A stretch of 6,834 nucleotides of DNA. Source: Bin80 sp022820435. Lineage in GTDB: Bacteria > Bacteroidota > Rhodothermia > Rhodothermales > Bin80. The notes beneath the pieces are model-generated. The model was not told where the DNA came from. It did not search any database and was given only the letters and a program-made list of their open reading frames with translations. The first letter of the stretch is position 1. Every line of letters starts with the position of its first letter. Shown one piece after another: positions 1 through 6,706 of the stretch. Where the stretch lies: NCBI GenBank assembly GCA_022820435.1, contig JAJEFL010000118.1:1-6834 (forward strand), given 5' to 3'. The translations under genes were made by a program, and so were the position numbers.

Positions 1-230
1 AAAATGACAGAATACGGAACGCGAACTGCTTTGCTTCCCGTCCACGGGATACAAACTCACTTGCTTCCCGAAAATGACAGAATACGGAACGCGAACTGCT
101 TTGCTTCCCGTCCACGGGATACAAACTCACTTGCTTCCCGAAAATGACAGAATATGGAACGCGAACTGCTTTGCTTCCCGTCCACGGGATACAAACTCAC
201 TTGCTTCCCGAAAATGACAGAATACGGAAC
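1..230. repeat. 70-bp tandem repeat array, 3.3 copies, nested substructure
   Basis: Units start at 1, 71 and 141, with a fourth cut after 20 bp at 230. The only difference I see between copies is C to T at 155, so the array was expanded or homogenised recently. Each unit reads as a 10-bp head (aaaatgacag) followed by two related 30-bp halves. These halves match at about 20 of 30 positions and both end in ttgcttcccg. That decamer therefore starts at 31, 61, 101, 131, 171 and 201, with alternating 30/40-bp spacing. The half-unit junction holds an inverted repeat, tcccgt-cc-acggga (36-49, 106-119, 176-189). There are no unique spacers, and a 70-bp period is not a multiple of three, so neither CRISPR nor coding repeats fit. 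The array starts at the first base of the window and probably extends beyond it. Its function is unknown; a protein-binding array or minisatellite is possible. Confidence 0.97.
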
Positions 231-278
231 ATTAAATTTTTAAGATCATACACCGATCCTCTCTAATCACTTATATTC

Positions 279-1400
279 ATGACTCCTGTTCATTATCAGC
301 ACCGACCTTTCCCGCCAGATAGTAGGATTAACTGGTCGGCATTGATTCCCAAAATTGGTCCTGCGCACACAGCACTTGGGCGATATAACCAATCATTGTT
401 AGATACTGTTAACCCCAAATTTTTGCTAGGCCCCCTGCAATTGAATGAGGCAGTTCAATCATCTCGCATTGAGGGTACACAAGCCTCACTAACGGACGTT
501 ATGAAGTTTGAAAGTGGCTATAGTCCAGAATCAGCCACTTTAATGAATGACATTCAAGAGATTAAGAACTATTTTTCAGCGCTCAATATCGCTACGGAAT
601 CAATGCGGGAAGAATCGCTTTCCCTGTCTCTGGACATCGTTAAGACTGCGCACTTCCATCTAATGAATAGCACCCGTGGTCAAGACAAGTCTCCAGGAAA
701 ATTTCGTACAATCCAAAACTATATAGGTCGTTTGGGTGCCACTGTCGATCAAATGACATTCGTACCAATTGCACCCGAAGACCTCAAACCAGCACTAAAT
801 CGCTGGGAAAATTATCTCTCGGCTGATGCACAAGACAGGCTTATACAATGTGCAATAATGCATGCAGAATTTGAAGCACTACATCCATTCAGAGACGGAA
901 ATGGACGGACTGGACGCCTGATAATACCATTGTTCATGTGGCAAGTTGGTCTAGTTGATGAACCAGCCTTTTTTATCAGTCAGTGGCTAGAGTCACATAG
1001 AGAGGAATACTATAATCGGCTACTAGCAGTCTCCCAAGATGACGATTGGACAGGTTGGTGCAGTTTTTTCTTAGATGCTGTCAGGGAGCAGTCCGCATCC
1101 TTGTGGGCTTTGATACAGAAGATACGAGAACTGCGAGAAGAGATGAAGGTGAGCATAGAGCAACAGATACGCTCTAAATATGTATTCAGAATCATAGATG
1201 CTATATTTTCTCGCCCAATATTCAACATAAATTATTTCAAAAATCAAACAAATATTCCTCCAAGTACTGCCCACTCCCTACTAAGAAATCTTTGCCAAAA
1301 CGAAATCTTACAGAAAACCAATCTAGGTAGTGGCCGGAAGCCCACCCTGTATGTTTTTCCCAAACTGATGGATATTTTAAGTGAAACCCAGAGATGGTAA
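279..1400 (+). CDS. Fic family protein, class II, predicted protein AMP transferase
   Basis: The 373-aa product has the size and layout of stand-alone class II Fic proteins such as the Shewanella oneidensis one. Residues about 10-75 match the Fic N-terminal domain and carry the inhibitory-helix motif S61-S-R-I-E65-G66, whose glutamate in this class blocks productive ATP binding. The Fic core follows, with the complete active-site motif HPFRDGNGRTGR at 202-213. In the family, the histidine deprotonates the target hydroxyl, and the acidic residue with the GNGR loop binds Mg-ATP. Residues about 285-373 resemble the C-terminal winged-helix region usual in this subgroup. The expected activity is transfer of AMP to a hydroxyl side chain of a cytoplasmic protein, kept off until relieved; the target cannot be told from sequence. 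The ATG at 279 has no clear Shine-Dalgarno upstream, but the N-terminus fits the family. It is convergent with the R-M genes, looks more A+T-rich than they do, and lies 48 bp from the repeat array. All catalytic residues are present and I see no frameshift. Confidence 0.93.
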   Translation: MTPVHYQHRPFPPDSRINWSALIPKIGPAHTALGRYNQSLLDTVNPKFLLGPLQLNEAVQSSRIEGTQASLTDVMKFESGYSPESATLMNDIQEIKNYFSALNIATESMREESLSLSLDIVKTAHFHLMNSTRGQDKSPGKFRTIQNYIGRLGATVDQMTFVPIAPEDLKPALNRWENYLSADAQDRLIQCAIMHAEFEALHPFRDGNGRTGRLIIPLFMWQVGLVDEPAFFISQWLESHREEYYNRLLAVSQDDDWTGWCSFFLDAVREQSASLWALIQKIRELREEMKVSIEQQIRSKYVFRIIDAIFSRPIFNINYFKNQTNIPPSTAHSLLRNLCQNEILQKTNLGSGRKPTLYVFPKLMDILSETQRW

Positions 1401-1429
1401 TCCCAATGATCGTAAAATCTAGACCGAGC

Positions 1430-1478
1430 ACACGAAGGGGTACCTTGATCTTTCGGCAGTAGCAGGAAGCCTTCGTGT
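1430..1478. repeat. 9-bp inverted repeat with 31-nt loop in convergent gap
   Basis: The arms acacgaagg (1430-1438) and ccttcgtgt (1470-1478) are perfectly complementary around a 31-nt loop. They lie between the ends of the Fic gene and the helicase gene, where a shared terminator would be expected. Neither side has an adjacent T-run, and the loop is long, so this is not a typical intrinsic terminator. It could be a remnant of a mobile element or a weak structural element. The rest of the 207-bp gap shows nothing I can identify. Confidence 0.45.
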
Positions 1479-1607
1479 AACGGAGTTGGTCCAACTTGTC
1501 CAATGAATCCTAGGAAACACGCATTACTGCGGGCTTGAACAAATACCCTGATAAGTCCAGCCATCAGGGAAGCCCCATCCTCTCTTCTAATCATCGTCCA
1601 TCTCCTC

Positions 1608-3998
1608 TTATCCCTGCGACACTCTTCCTCCCGTCAAACTGAAGTGCTCCTGACGCTTGAAGGCATAGATTGCCTGATTCAATATCTGCGTGTTGAATAC
1701 ACCCAGTTTGCACAGAGCATCAAAATCTTCAATTTTCAATCCTGTGACCTTCGTGAAAAGGGCCGGCTCTACATTACGAATGACATCAACGAGACTCTCC
1801 TCTCTGTAGTCCGTCAGATACATAAAAATGGGAACCCTGGTCAAAAACTTCAGGAGAGCTTCCTGGATTTTTTTTCGGCGTTTCGCCATCTCCCTTTTCT
1901 CACCGCTGACCGTGGATTTTTTCTTACCTTCTGCCTTGGCCTTTCTTATGGCTTTTTCCGATATCAGTATTTCCGAGGTATGCTTCCGCAAAGCGCGAAA
2001 AGCCTCCATATTTTCCAGTGACTTCAGAAGATCTTCATTGTTCAGAATCCCTTCCAATGCAGCACGACTCAGATTAATCATGCGAGATGACTGCCACCGC
2101 TTGGCCAGCATCACAGAGCCAACCCCGGATGTTGCTTTATCCATCAGATCTATTGTACTCAGTTTAACTAATTTTCCGTCCTCGTAAGCCAGAATGGGAA
2201 GAAAGTTCAAAAATTCACCTACCTCGGCTTTCACATTACCGTCTCCCTTGGCACTAGCCTGTTTTGCACAGAATCCATATACCATTTCCAGTGCGCGATT
2301 TTGCGCAAAATCAAACACAAATGCCTCCCGCTTGAGGATCTCTTGGATCTTTGGGTTACTGTCCACGGAACGAGTCCAGGGCGATTGAACCCGAAATGCA
2401 GCCTGAAAATAGGTTTCGGCGGATTTTGTATCCCGAAGCATAAAGATTGCCCCCCATTGGGGGACGGTAACACCCGTCAGCAACTTCCCACATGTTAACG
2501 TAATGGTTTTTGTGCGTGAACCATCACCGATTACATTTCGCACAGGCCCCAGTGCTTTAATCCCTACGCCTGCTCTCTTTCCCGCTGCACAAATAATTCT
2601 GTATTCATCGAAGTAAGAGTTCTGGGGTTCCTTAAGAAGCCTTTCCATCGCCCTGCAGGATGCTACATCAGGAAGATGCCATACGGTATGATGCAGGGAA
2701 CTACGGAGTTTGGGATCGGCAAGGGGCCCTGGATGATCGTTCTGTTCGGTGATCTTTACCCGCTTATGCAGCCAATCCAGCCACTTCTGCACATCCTTTT
2801 CTCTGCTGAATCTGGGGATTCTGTCCTGATATTTCGCCTGAAAGAAACCATTCAGACTGAATTCATCATCGAATGTGGCCTCTGCATGAGACCGGGTTGC
2901 ATCGCTGATCTTATAGGTGAATATCTTCAACTGCGGTAAGGGAGAATACGGATTCTCTTCATCAAGTTTTGCCTGCCACAACTGTTTAGCCTTCTGCTCA
3001 TTCGCATACGTCCAGTTGTATATCTGATCTTCACCGAACTCGCCCTCGGCCAATGCCCTAAATGGGGTACCCGACAGATAGAGTCTGTGTGCACCGATAA
3101 TTGAAAAATCCTCCCTCAGTGATCTATCTGGATCATAGTCGTCCATGAACTCTGCTTCCTCATCGGAATCGTCAGATTCATAAAGCTCTTTTGCATTACT
3201 TCGCCAGGCACCGAAGTGATATTCATCAATGATGATGCAGTCCCATTCAATGACGTAGATTAACTCGTGACGGTCTTTTATTTCCCCCTCCACGGTACGC
3301 TGCATCATATCCTGAAACGAGGCCATCCATACGTACGGAGCCGATTCATCAATACTGTCGAAACCCTGTCCCTTGCCAATAAACTGCCAGCCCTCAAAAT
3401 CCTGATGCCGCTCCAAATCATCCTTCCAGGAATCCTCCACCGCGGGTTTGTAGGTGAGGACTAACAACTTGGTCCAGCCCATCTCAAGGGCCAGCTGATA
3501 GGAGGCAAATGTCTTCCCAAATCGCATTTTTGCATTCCAGAGGAACCGCCTGGCCTGATCTTCCACCTGCCCTCGAAAGTAAGCCGCTGTCTGCTCCACA
3601 GCTCTACGCTGTTCAGGGCGCATTTCAAAATTCTCCGGTGCCGCTACTCTGCGGCCTTGTTTGACCTCCGCAATTGCAATTTTTAGCTCATCCAGAGTTG
3701 CCTCAAACCATTCATTGTGTACCTTATGTGCACCATTCTTGATCAACCGCTTATGTACTTCGTTATCTTTGAATCGCTCGCCCTGGTCAGATATCGCATC
3801 CTCTTCCCACAACAACTTCACCTCACCGGGAACGCTGCCCCTCGTCTGTTCTTTGACGCGCTGGGCAACATCTTTCTCCGTAAAGCCCACCTTCATCCAT
3901 CCATGGCCGCCACTGCGGTGCTCCCATGTTTTCTCGCAGTACTCCCCGTAGGTGTATGCATAGATTTTGGGAACTTGGTCTGTATTATTCCTACCCAT
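1608..3998 (-). CDS. GIY-YIG nuclease/superfamily-2 helicase fusion, predicted restriction subunit
   Basis: A 796-aa protein. Residues about 11-105 look like a GIY-YIG domain of the T5orf172/MUG113 type: IYAYTY at 12-17 in the GIY place, KVGFT with Arg47 downstream, and NEWF at 95-98 supplying a candidate metal-binding glutamate. A superfamily-2 ATPase follows: MRPEQ at 126-130, Walker A AKMRFGKT at 156-163 (alanine replaces the first glycine, which the consensus allows), DEYH at 258-261, and SGTPF at 309-313. TGVTVPQW (about 508-515) and FRVQSPW (535-541) lie where motifs V and VI belong. An acidic stretch (about 274-291) separates DEYH from SGTPF, and a Lys/Arg-rich segment (about 682-711) precedes the C-terminal domain. 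It is probably the ATP-driven DNA translocase and cutter of the R-M system. It follows the methylase gene on the same strand after 135 bp. I took the ATG at 3998; a GTG at 4001 adds one residue. Helicase call firm, nuclease call good, restriction role inferred from the methylase neighbours. Confidence 0.9.
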   Translation of the reverse strand: MGRNNTDQVPKIYAYTYGEYCEKTWEHRSGGHGWMKVGFTEKDVAQRVKEQTRGSVPGEVKLLWEEDAISDQGERFKDNEVHKRLIKNGAHKVHNEWFEATLDELKIAIAEVKQGRRVAAPENFEMRPEQRRAVEQTAAYFRGQVEDQARRFLWNAKMRFGKTFASYQLALEMGWTKLLVLTYKPAVEDSWKDDLERHQDFEGWQFIGKGQGFDSIDESAPYVWMASFQDMMQRTVEGEIKDRHELIYVIEWDCIIIDEYHFGAWRSNAKELYESDDSDEEAEFMDDYDPDRSLREDFSIIGAHRLYLSGTPFRALAEGEFGEDQIYNWTYANEQKAKQLWQAKLDEENPYSPLPQLKIFTYKISDATRSHAEATFDDEFSLNGFFQAKYQDRIPRFSREKDVQKWLDWLHKRVKITEQNDHPGPLADPKLRSSLHHTVWHLPDVASCRAMERLLKEPQNSYFDEYRIICAAGKRAGVGIKALGPVRNVIGDGSRTKTITLTCGKLLTGVTVPQWGAIFMLRDTKSAETYFQAAFRVQSPWTRSVDSNPKIQEILKREAFVFDFAQNRALEMVYGFCAKQASAKGDGNVKAEVGEFLNFLPILAYEDGKLVKLSTIDLMDKATSGVGSVMLAKRWQSSRMINLSRAALEGILNNEDLLKSLENMEAFRALRKHTSEILISEKAIRKAKAEGKKKSTVSGEKREMAKRRKKIQEALLKFLTRVPIFMYLTDYREESLVDVIRNVEPALFTKVTGLKIEDFDALCKLGVFNTQILNQAIYAFKRQEHFSLTGGRVSQG

Positions 3999-4136
3999 CA
4001 CCTAATATATCCGATTCAATAATCAAGTTTTCGTTTCATGTAAGGCGTTACGATCTCATTATTTTTTTTGACATCCACGGTCAGTTATCACTGCAGACTT
4101 AACTTGGAAAAATTTGCAAGGTCGTACGTCACGATT

Positions 4137-5654
4137 TCAATTGATTGGCTTAATCTTGCTCTCAATGTGCGCAATCTCTGAACTCTCAAGTTCAAAGAGT
4201 TCGTACAAAATATCATCCGTCCAATTACGATCTAAAGGTAGTTGAGGGACGAACCCGAAACAAGTCTGGGAGATGTTGTGAGTGGGAGTTTTCAGCGATA
4301 CGAGAAATCGAAAAAATCTTGATTTAACGTAATCCAACAGCCGCCCTGTAGGTTCATGCTGCTGAAAGAGATCAATGACGAGATACGTTTCAGTACAGGC
4401 ACTATTCGGAGGAATAACCCGCGGCTTGCTAATCACAACACGAAGGCCCTGTTTGTCAGCTTTTCCGCCTTGAGGATTCGTTTTGGAGACGATGACCTTC
4501 CAGTGATTGATCGTGTCTGCGTTCTTACTAATAGCGTCTCCAGAGATATACTTGTCACCATCCTTTGTCACGAGCATTGTCGCCTCTGGAGAGAATTGCT
4601 CGTCCGATACTGACGATGGCAGCTTATGCGGTCGAATTCCGTAGTAATTACTGGAACGCACAACGCTACTCATGACATCCCATCCTTGCGCCTGCGTCTT
4701 CGTCAGCACCTTCTCAAGTATCGCAACATCTCGACTATCCCGGACGAATACCTGATGTGCATCAAGCCTCCGAAGCGTTGCTCCTCTGGTTTCCCCGTTC
4801 GGTAGGACCAAGCAGTCCCCTTGATGATTTTTATCCCGCAAAAATGAGCAAATTCCTCCCGCAATATCTACCTCTGGAAATACATCGCCGGAGTGCGGAT
4901 AGTCTACCAGAATTGATATTTTTGGATCGGATAACATTCTTGAACGAAAGTTGTCCAGCCCCCGGCCACCTGCATACCAGCGTGCAGGAATGACAAAAGT
5001 GAGCAGTTCGGGATCTGTCTCCCTGGCCTTTTCCACAAATCTATTATAGAGCGGCGTAGCACTTTTTCCCATGCCTCCTCCATCCTGCATCTGATAGGGA
5101 GGATTGCCCATGATTACATTGAACTGCATATTGTCTTCTCCGAATATTTCTCTTAAACTCATGTGGAGGAAAGGGTGAATGTGCGCTTCCCGCCCCTCTT
5201 CAACCTCCCTCTTTGCCTCGCTCACCCCGCAATGAATGCATTTCCCTCCCTCCCATTCGCACTGCGCTTCAGGAAATCGAATGTTACCGTCTGAACTGTC
5301 AAACCTGATAATGCTGTATGCCCCGAGACTGGCATCCTTGCAATGATATAAGGTACGGCGAGAAATCAGTCCCGTAAGCTCCGAAATCGCAACACCATAG
5401 AGCATATTGCGATAAATGTGCTCACGACGATCCCTATAATCGGGGATCTCCGATTTGAGGCCCTCCATTAATCGCTGCGCCGCCTCATAAAGAAAAATAC
5501 CACTCTTTGTACATGGATCAAGCCACTTCAACGAGGGATCCCGCCAGACCCGATCTGGCAGACGGTCCAACATACCTCTGGCAAATGCCGGCGGCGTAAA
5601 TACCTCGTCACTGGATAAATTCGCAAGGCATTCCAGTATGTCAGGCCTGTGCAT
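4137..5654 (-). CDS. Eco57I-type N6-adenine DNA methyltransferase
   Basis: A 505-aa product with the order expected of gamma-type N6-adenine methylases. EVFTPP (17-22) is the upstream motif shared with type I and Eco57I methylases. Next comes motif I, DPCTKSGIF at 46-54, where the glycine-rich loop has lysine for the usual first glycine, as I recall for this subfamily (compare DPATKSG). The catalytic motif NPPY is at 184-187 and flips and methylates the target adenine. Between them Cys132, Cys139 and Cys142 (a CxxC pair plus one) suggest a small zinc-binding insert, perhaps with Cys105. The C-terminal half, from about 215, would hold the target-recognition region. The ATG at 5654 was chosen over the in-frame TTG at 5660 because it has GAGAG six bases upstream. 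It lies 2 nt after the stop of the preceding gene, so the two are translationally linked. It should methylate host DNA in the cytoplasm; the target site cannot be read from sequence. Confidence 0.92.
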   Translation of the reverse strand: MHRPDILECLANLSSDEVFTPPAFARGMLDRLPDRVWRDPSLKWLDPCTKSGIFLYEAAQRLMEGLKSEIPDYRDRREHIYRNMLYGVAISELTGLISRRTLYHCKDASLGAYSIIRFDSSDGNIRFPEAQCEWEGGKCIHCGVSEAKREVEEGREAHIHPFLHMSLREIFGEDNMQFNVIMGNPPYQMQDGGGMGKSATPLYNRFVEKARETDPELLTFVIPARWYAGGRGLDNFRSRMLSDPKISILVDYPHSGDVFPEVDIAGGICSFLRDKNHQGDCLVLPNGETRGATLRRLDAHQVFVRDSRDVAILEKVLTKTQAQGWDVMSSVVRSSNYYGIRPHKLPSSVSDEQFSPEATMLVTKDGDKYISGDAISKNADTINHWKVIVSKTNPQGGKADKQGLRVVISKPRVIPPNSACTETYLVIDLFQQHEPTGRLLDYVKSRFFRFLVSLKTPTHNISQTCFGFVPQLPLDRNWTDDILYELFELESSEIAHIESKIKPIN

Positions 5655-5656
5655 GA

Positions 5657-6421
5657 TCAACTCTCACTACTGGCCGTAATGTCTCTCCAATGCACAGGTG
5701 GCAGAATTTCGGAGGGTTCCAGCATTTCCTGGAAAAGCGTACCCTGCTGATGTTTTTTGGACAAAATCACCTGTGCGGGCCAGACTCTTCGCTCAAATGA
5801 GGTTTCACTATGCGGAATCCATTCTACCAAAGAATAATTGTCCGCCAGAAAGTCGCCAACGACGATGTTGATCTGAAGAATATATTTGACTGCACAGTCA
5901 AAGTCAATGTCCGGTTTACTCCCGACTACCGCCTCATACGCTTTAGAAACGATGCCTGCCATGCGCCCCCGTGCCTCCGCAGCGGTGTCTGCGTTAATAT
6001 CCACCCCGTATAACATTGATAATGCCCGCATACAGTCGAACTGATACTGCCCGTGATCCAATGACTCTGCGAAAAGTTTGGCCGCAGTCACCAATTTGCG
6101 CCGCAGAGCCTCGGTTAGAAACTGACCATTCCCACAGGAAGGATCAAGGGCTGACTTATTCAAATCCGCAACAACGTCACCCGGCATGTAGTCCAGCATC
6201 TGCTTGACAAGCCAGTGCGGAGTGAAGACCTCGCCGTAATTATCTACGCGATCCTTATCACGTACCAGTATGGGAGAATCGTCTTCGTCCAGAGCAGTCT
6301 CAAGGTAGTTAGTTACCCGATTCCGAATAGCCTGCGCATCCGATTGCTTACGCCCGGCTGCAGGCAGATCCCCAGTTAGGACCGTCTCAGCGGGTATCGT
6401 GTCAAAAAGGGGAGCGTTCAT
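5657..6421 (-). CDS. N6-adenine methylase-like SAM-binding subunit without catalytic NPPY
   Basis: A 254-aa protein that resembles only the N-terminal half of a gamma-type DNA methylase. VFTP (65-68) is the type I/Eco57I upstream motif. DPSCGNGQFL (93-102) is an intact motif I for S-adenosylmethionine. YGVDIN (138-143) fits motif II, with its aspartate placed to bind the ribose. VVGDFL (187-192) fits motif III. No [N/D/S]PP[Y/F/W] follows, so the protein should not methylate adenine alone. The next gene has NPPY but an altered motif I, so a two-subunit enzyme is the natural reading, though not shown. Small companions of this kind, annotated as N-6 DNA methylase or subunit M, occur beside Eco57I-type methylases in other bacteria. 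The start is uncertain: I chose the ATG at 6421, but TTG at 6427 or 6439 is in frame, no start has a strong Shine-Dalgarno, and an in-frame stop at 6452-6454 limits extension. It is first of the three R-M genes. Confidence 0.85.
   Translation of the reverse strand: MNAPLFDTIPAETVLTGDLPAAGRKQSDAQAIRNRVTNYLETALDEDDSPILVRDKDRVDNYGEVFTPHWLVKQMLDYMPGDVVADLNKSALDPSCGNGQFLTEALRRKLVTAAKLFAESLDHGQYQFDCMRALSMLYGVDINADTAAEARGRMAGIVSKAYEAVVGSKPDIDFDCAVKYILQINIVVGDFLADNYSLVEWIPHSETSFERRVWPAQVILSKKHQQGTLFQEMLEPSEILPPVHWRDITASSES
5661..5665 (-). promoter_or_regulatory. ribosome binding site for the Eco57I-type methylase
   Basis: On the minus strand GAGAG lies six bases before the ATG at 5654, inside the last codons of the preceding gene. 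It is what favours this ATG over the TTG at 5660, and it points to coupled translation of the two methylase-like subunits. Confidence 0.55.
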
Positions 6422-6706
6422 GCTCAAAAAATTAATCAATCTGTGCCCGAATCAAATGTACCGGATCCGAGGTGCAGATACAAAACATTCAGGGATCACC
6501 AAAGCAGTTAATCCAGCGATATCCGACAAGCAAGCACCGAAAAGCCCTATTCGATACTTCCTTCGACATACCGTAACCTTCTAAAGAAAATTGCCTGATC
6601 ATAATGAATCATTCCTGACGCAAAGAAAGATAATCTAATTTGGGGGAATAATAACATGAACTCCGTACAGTGGTGTTAAGAGCTATGTGTTGCCGGTAAA
6701 TGCCGG
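6422..6706. other. upstream leader of the R-M operon, no confident gene
   Basis: This 285-bp stretch lies between the last R-M gene and the possible partial gene at the right edge. Besides the promoter candidate it holds AATGA-A-TCATT (6603-6613), an odd palindrome of 5-bp arms. A minus-strand 37-codon ORF (6489-6602) has AGGA ten bases before its ATG; an internal ATG at 6569 has AAGG about eight bases upstream. Its product resembles nothing I know and could be a chance ORF. A short direct repeat, tgccggt, occurs at 6691-6697 and 6701-6707. I see no tRNA, terminator or controller (C) protein gene here. Confidence 0.5.
6455..6483 (-). promoter_or_regulatory. candidate sigma-70 promoter of the R-M operon
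   Basis: On the minus strand TTGTAT (6483-6478) and TACATT (6460-6455) are separated by 17 bp, each matching the -35 and -10 consensus at four of six bases. Transcription would start near 6447-6450, roughly 25-30 nt before the ATG at 6421. The perfect 8-bp palindrome CGGATCCG (6462-6469) sits in the spacer, where a repressor could act. This comes from reading motifs only. Confidence 0.3.

Noticed and set aside
1..230. CRISPR array
   Set aside because: The whole 70-bp unit repeats without unique spacers, and no cas gene is present.
1430..1478. Bidirectional intrinsic terminator for fic and the helicase gene
   Set aside because: The loop is 31 nt and neither strand has a T-run next to the stem.
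1644..3951. Several plus-strand ORFs of 64-125 codons
   Set aside because: They lie antisense inside the helicase gene, are Ser/Phe/Pro-rich as expected for shadows, and show no domain motifs.
4356..4993. Plus-strand ORFs of 85 and 78 codons
   Set aside because: Antisense to the Eco57I-type methylase, whose frame carries all the family motifs.
5657..6421. Frameshifted N-terminal half of one larger methylase gene
   Set aside because: The next gene has its own FTPP motif, its own motif I and its own ribosome site, so these are two separate proteins and not one broken gene.
6399..6584. 61-codon plus-strand ORF
   Set aside because: Begins with GTG inside the methylase-like gene on the other strand, lacks a ribosome site and resembles no protein I know.
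6489..6602. 37-codon minus-strand ORF upstream of the R-M operon as a leader or controller peptide
   Set aside because: It has tolerable ribosome sites but is shorter than known C proteins, has no helix-turn-helix pattern, and overlapping frames are equally open.
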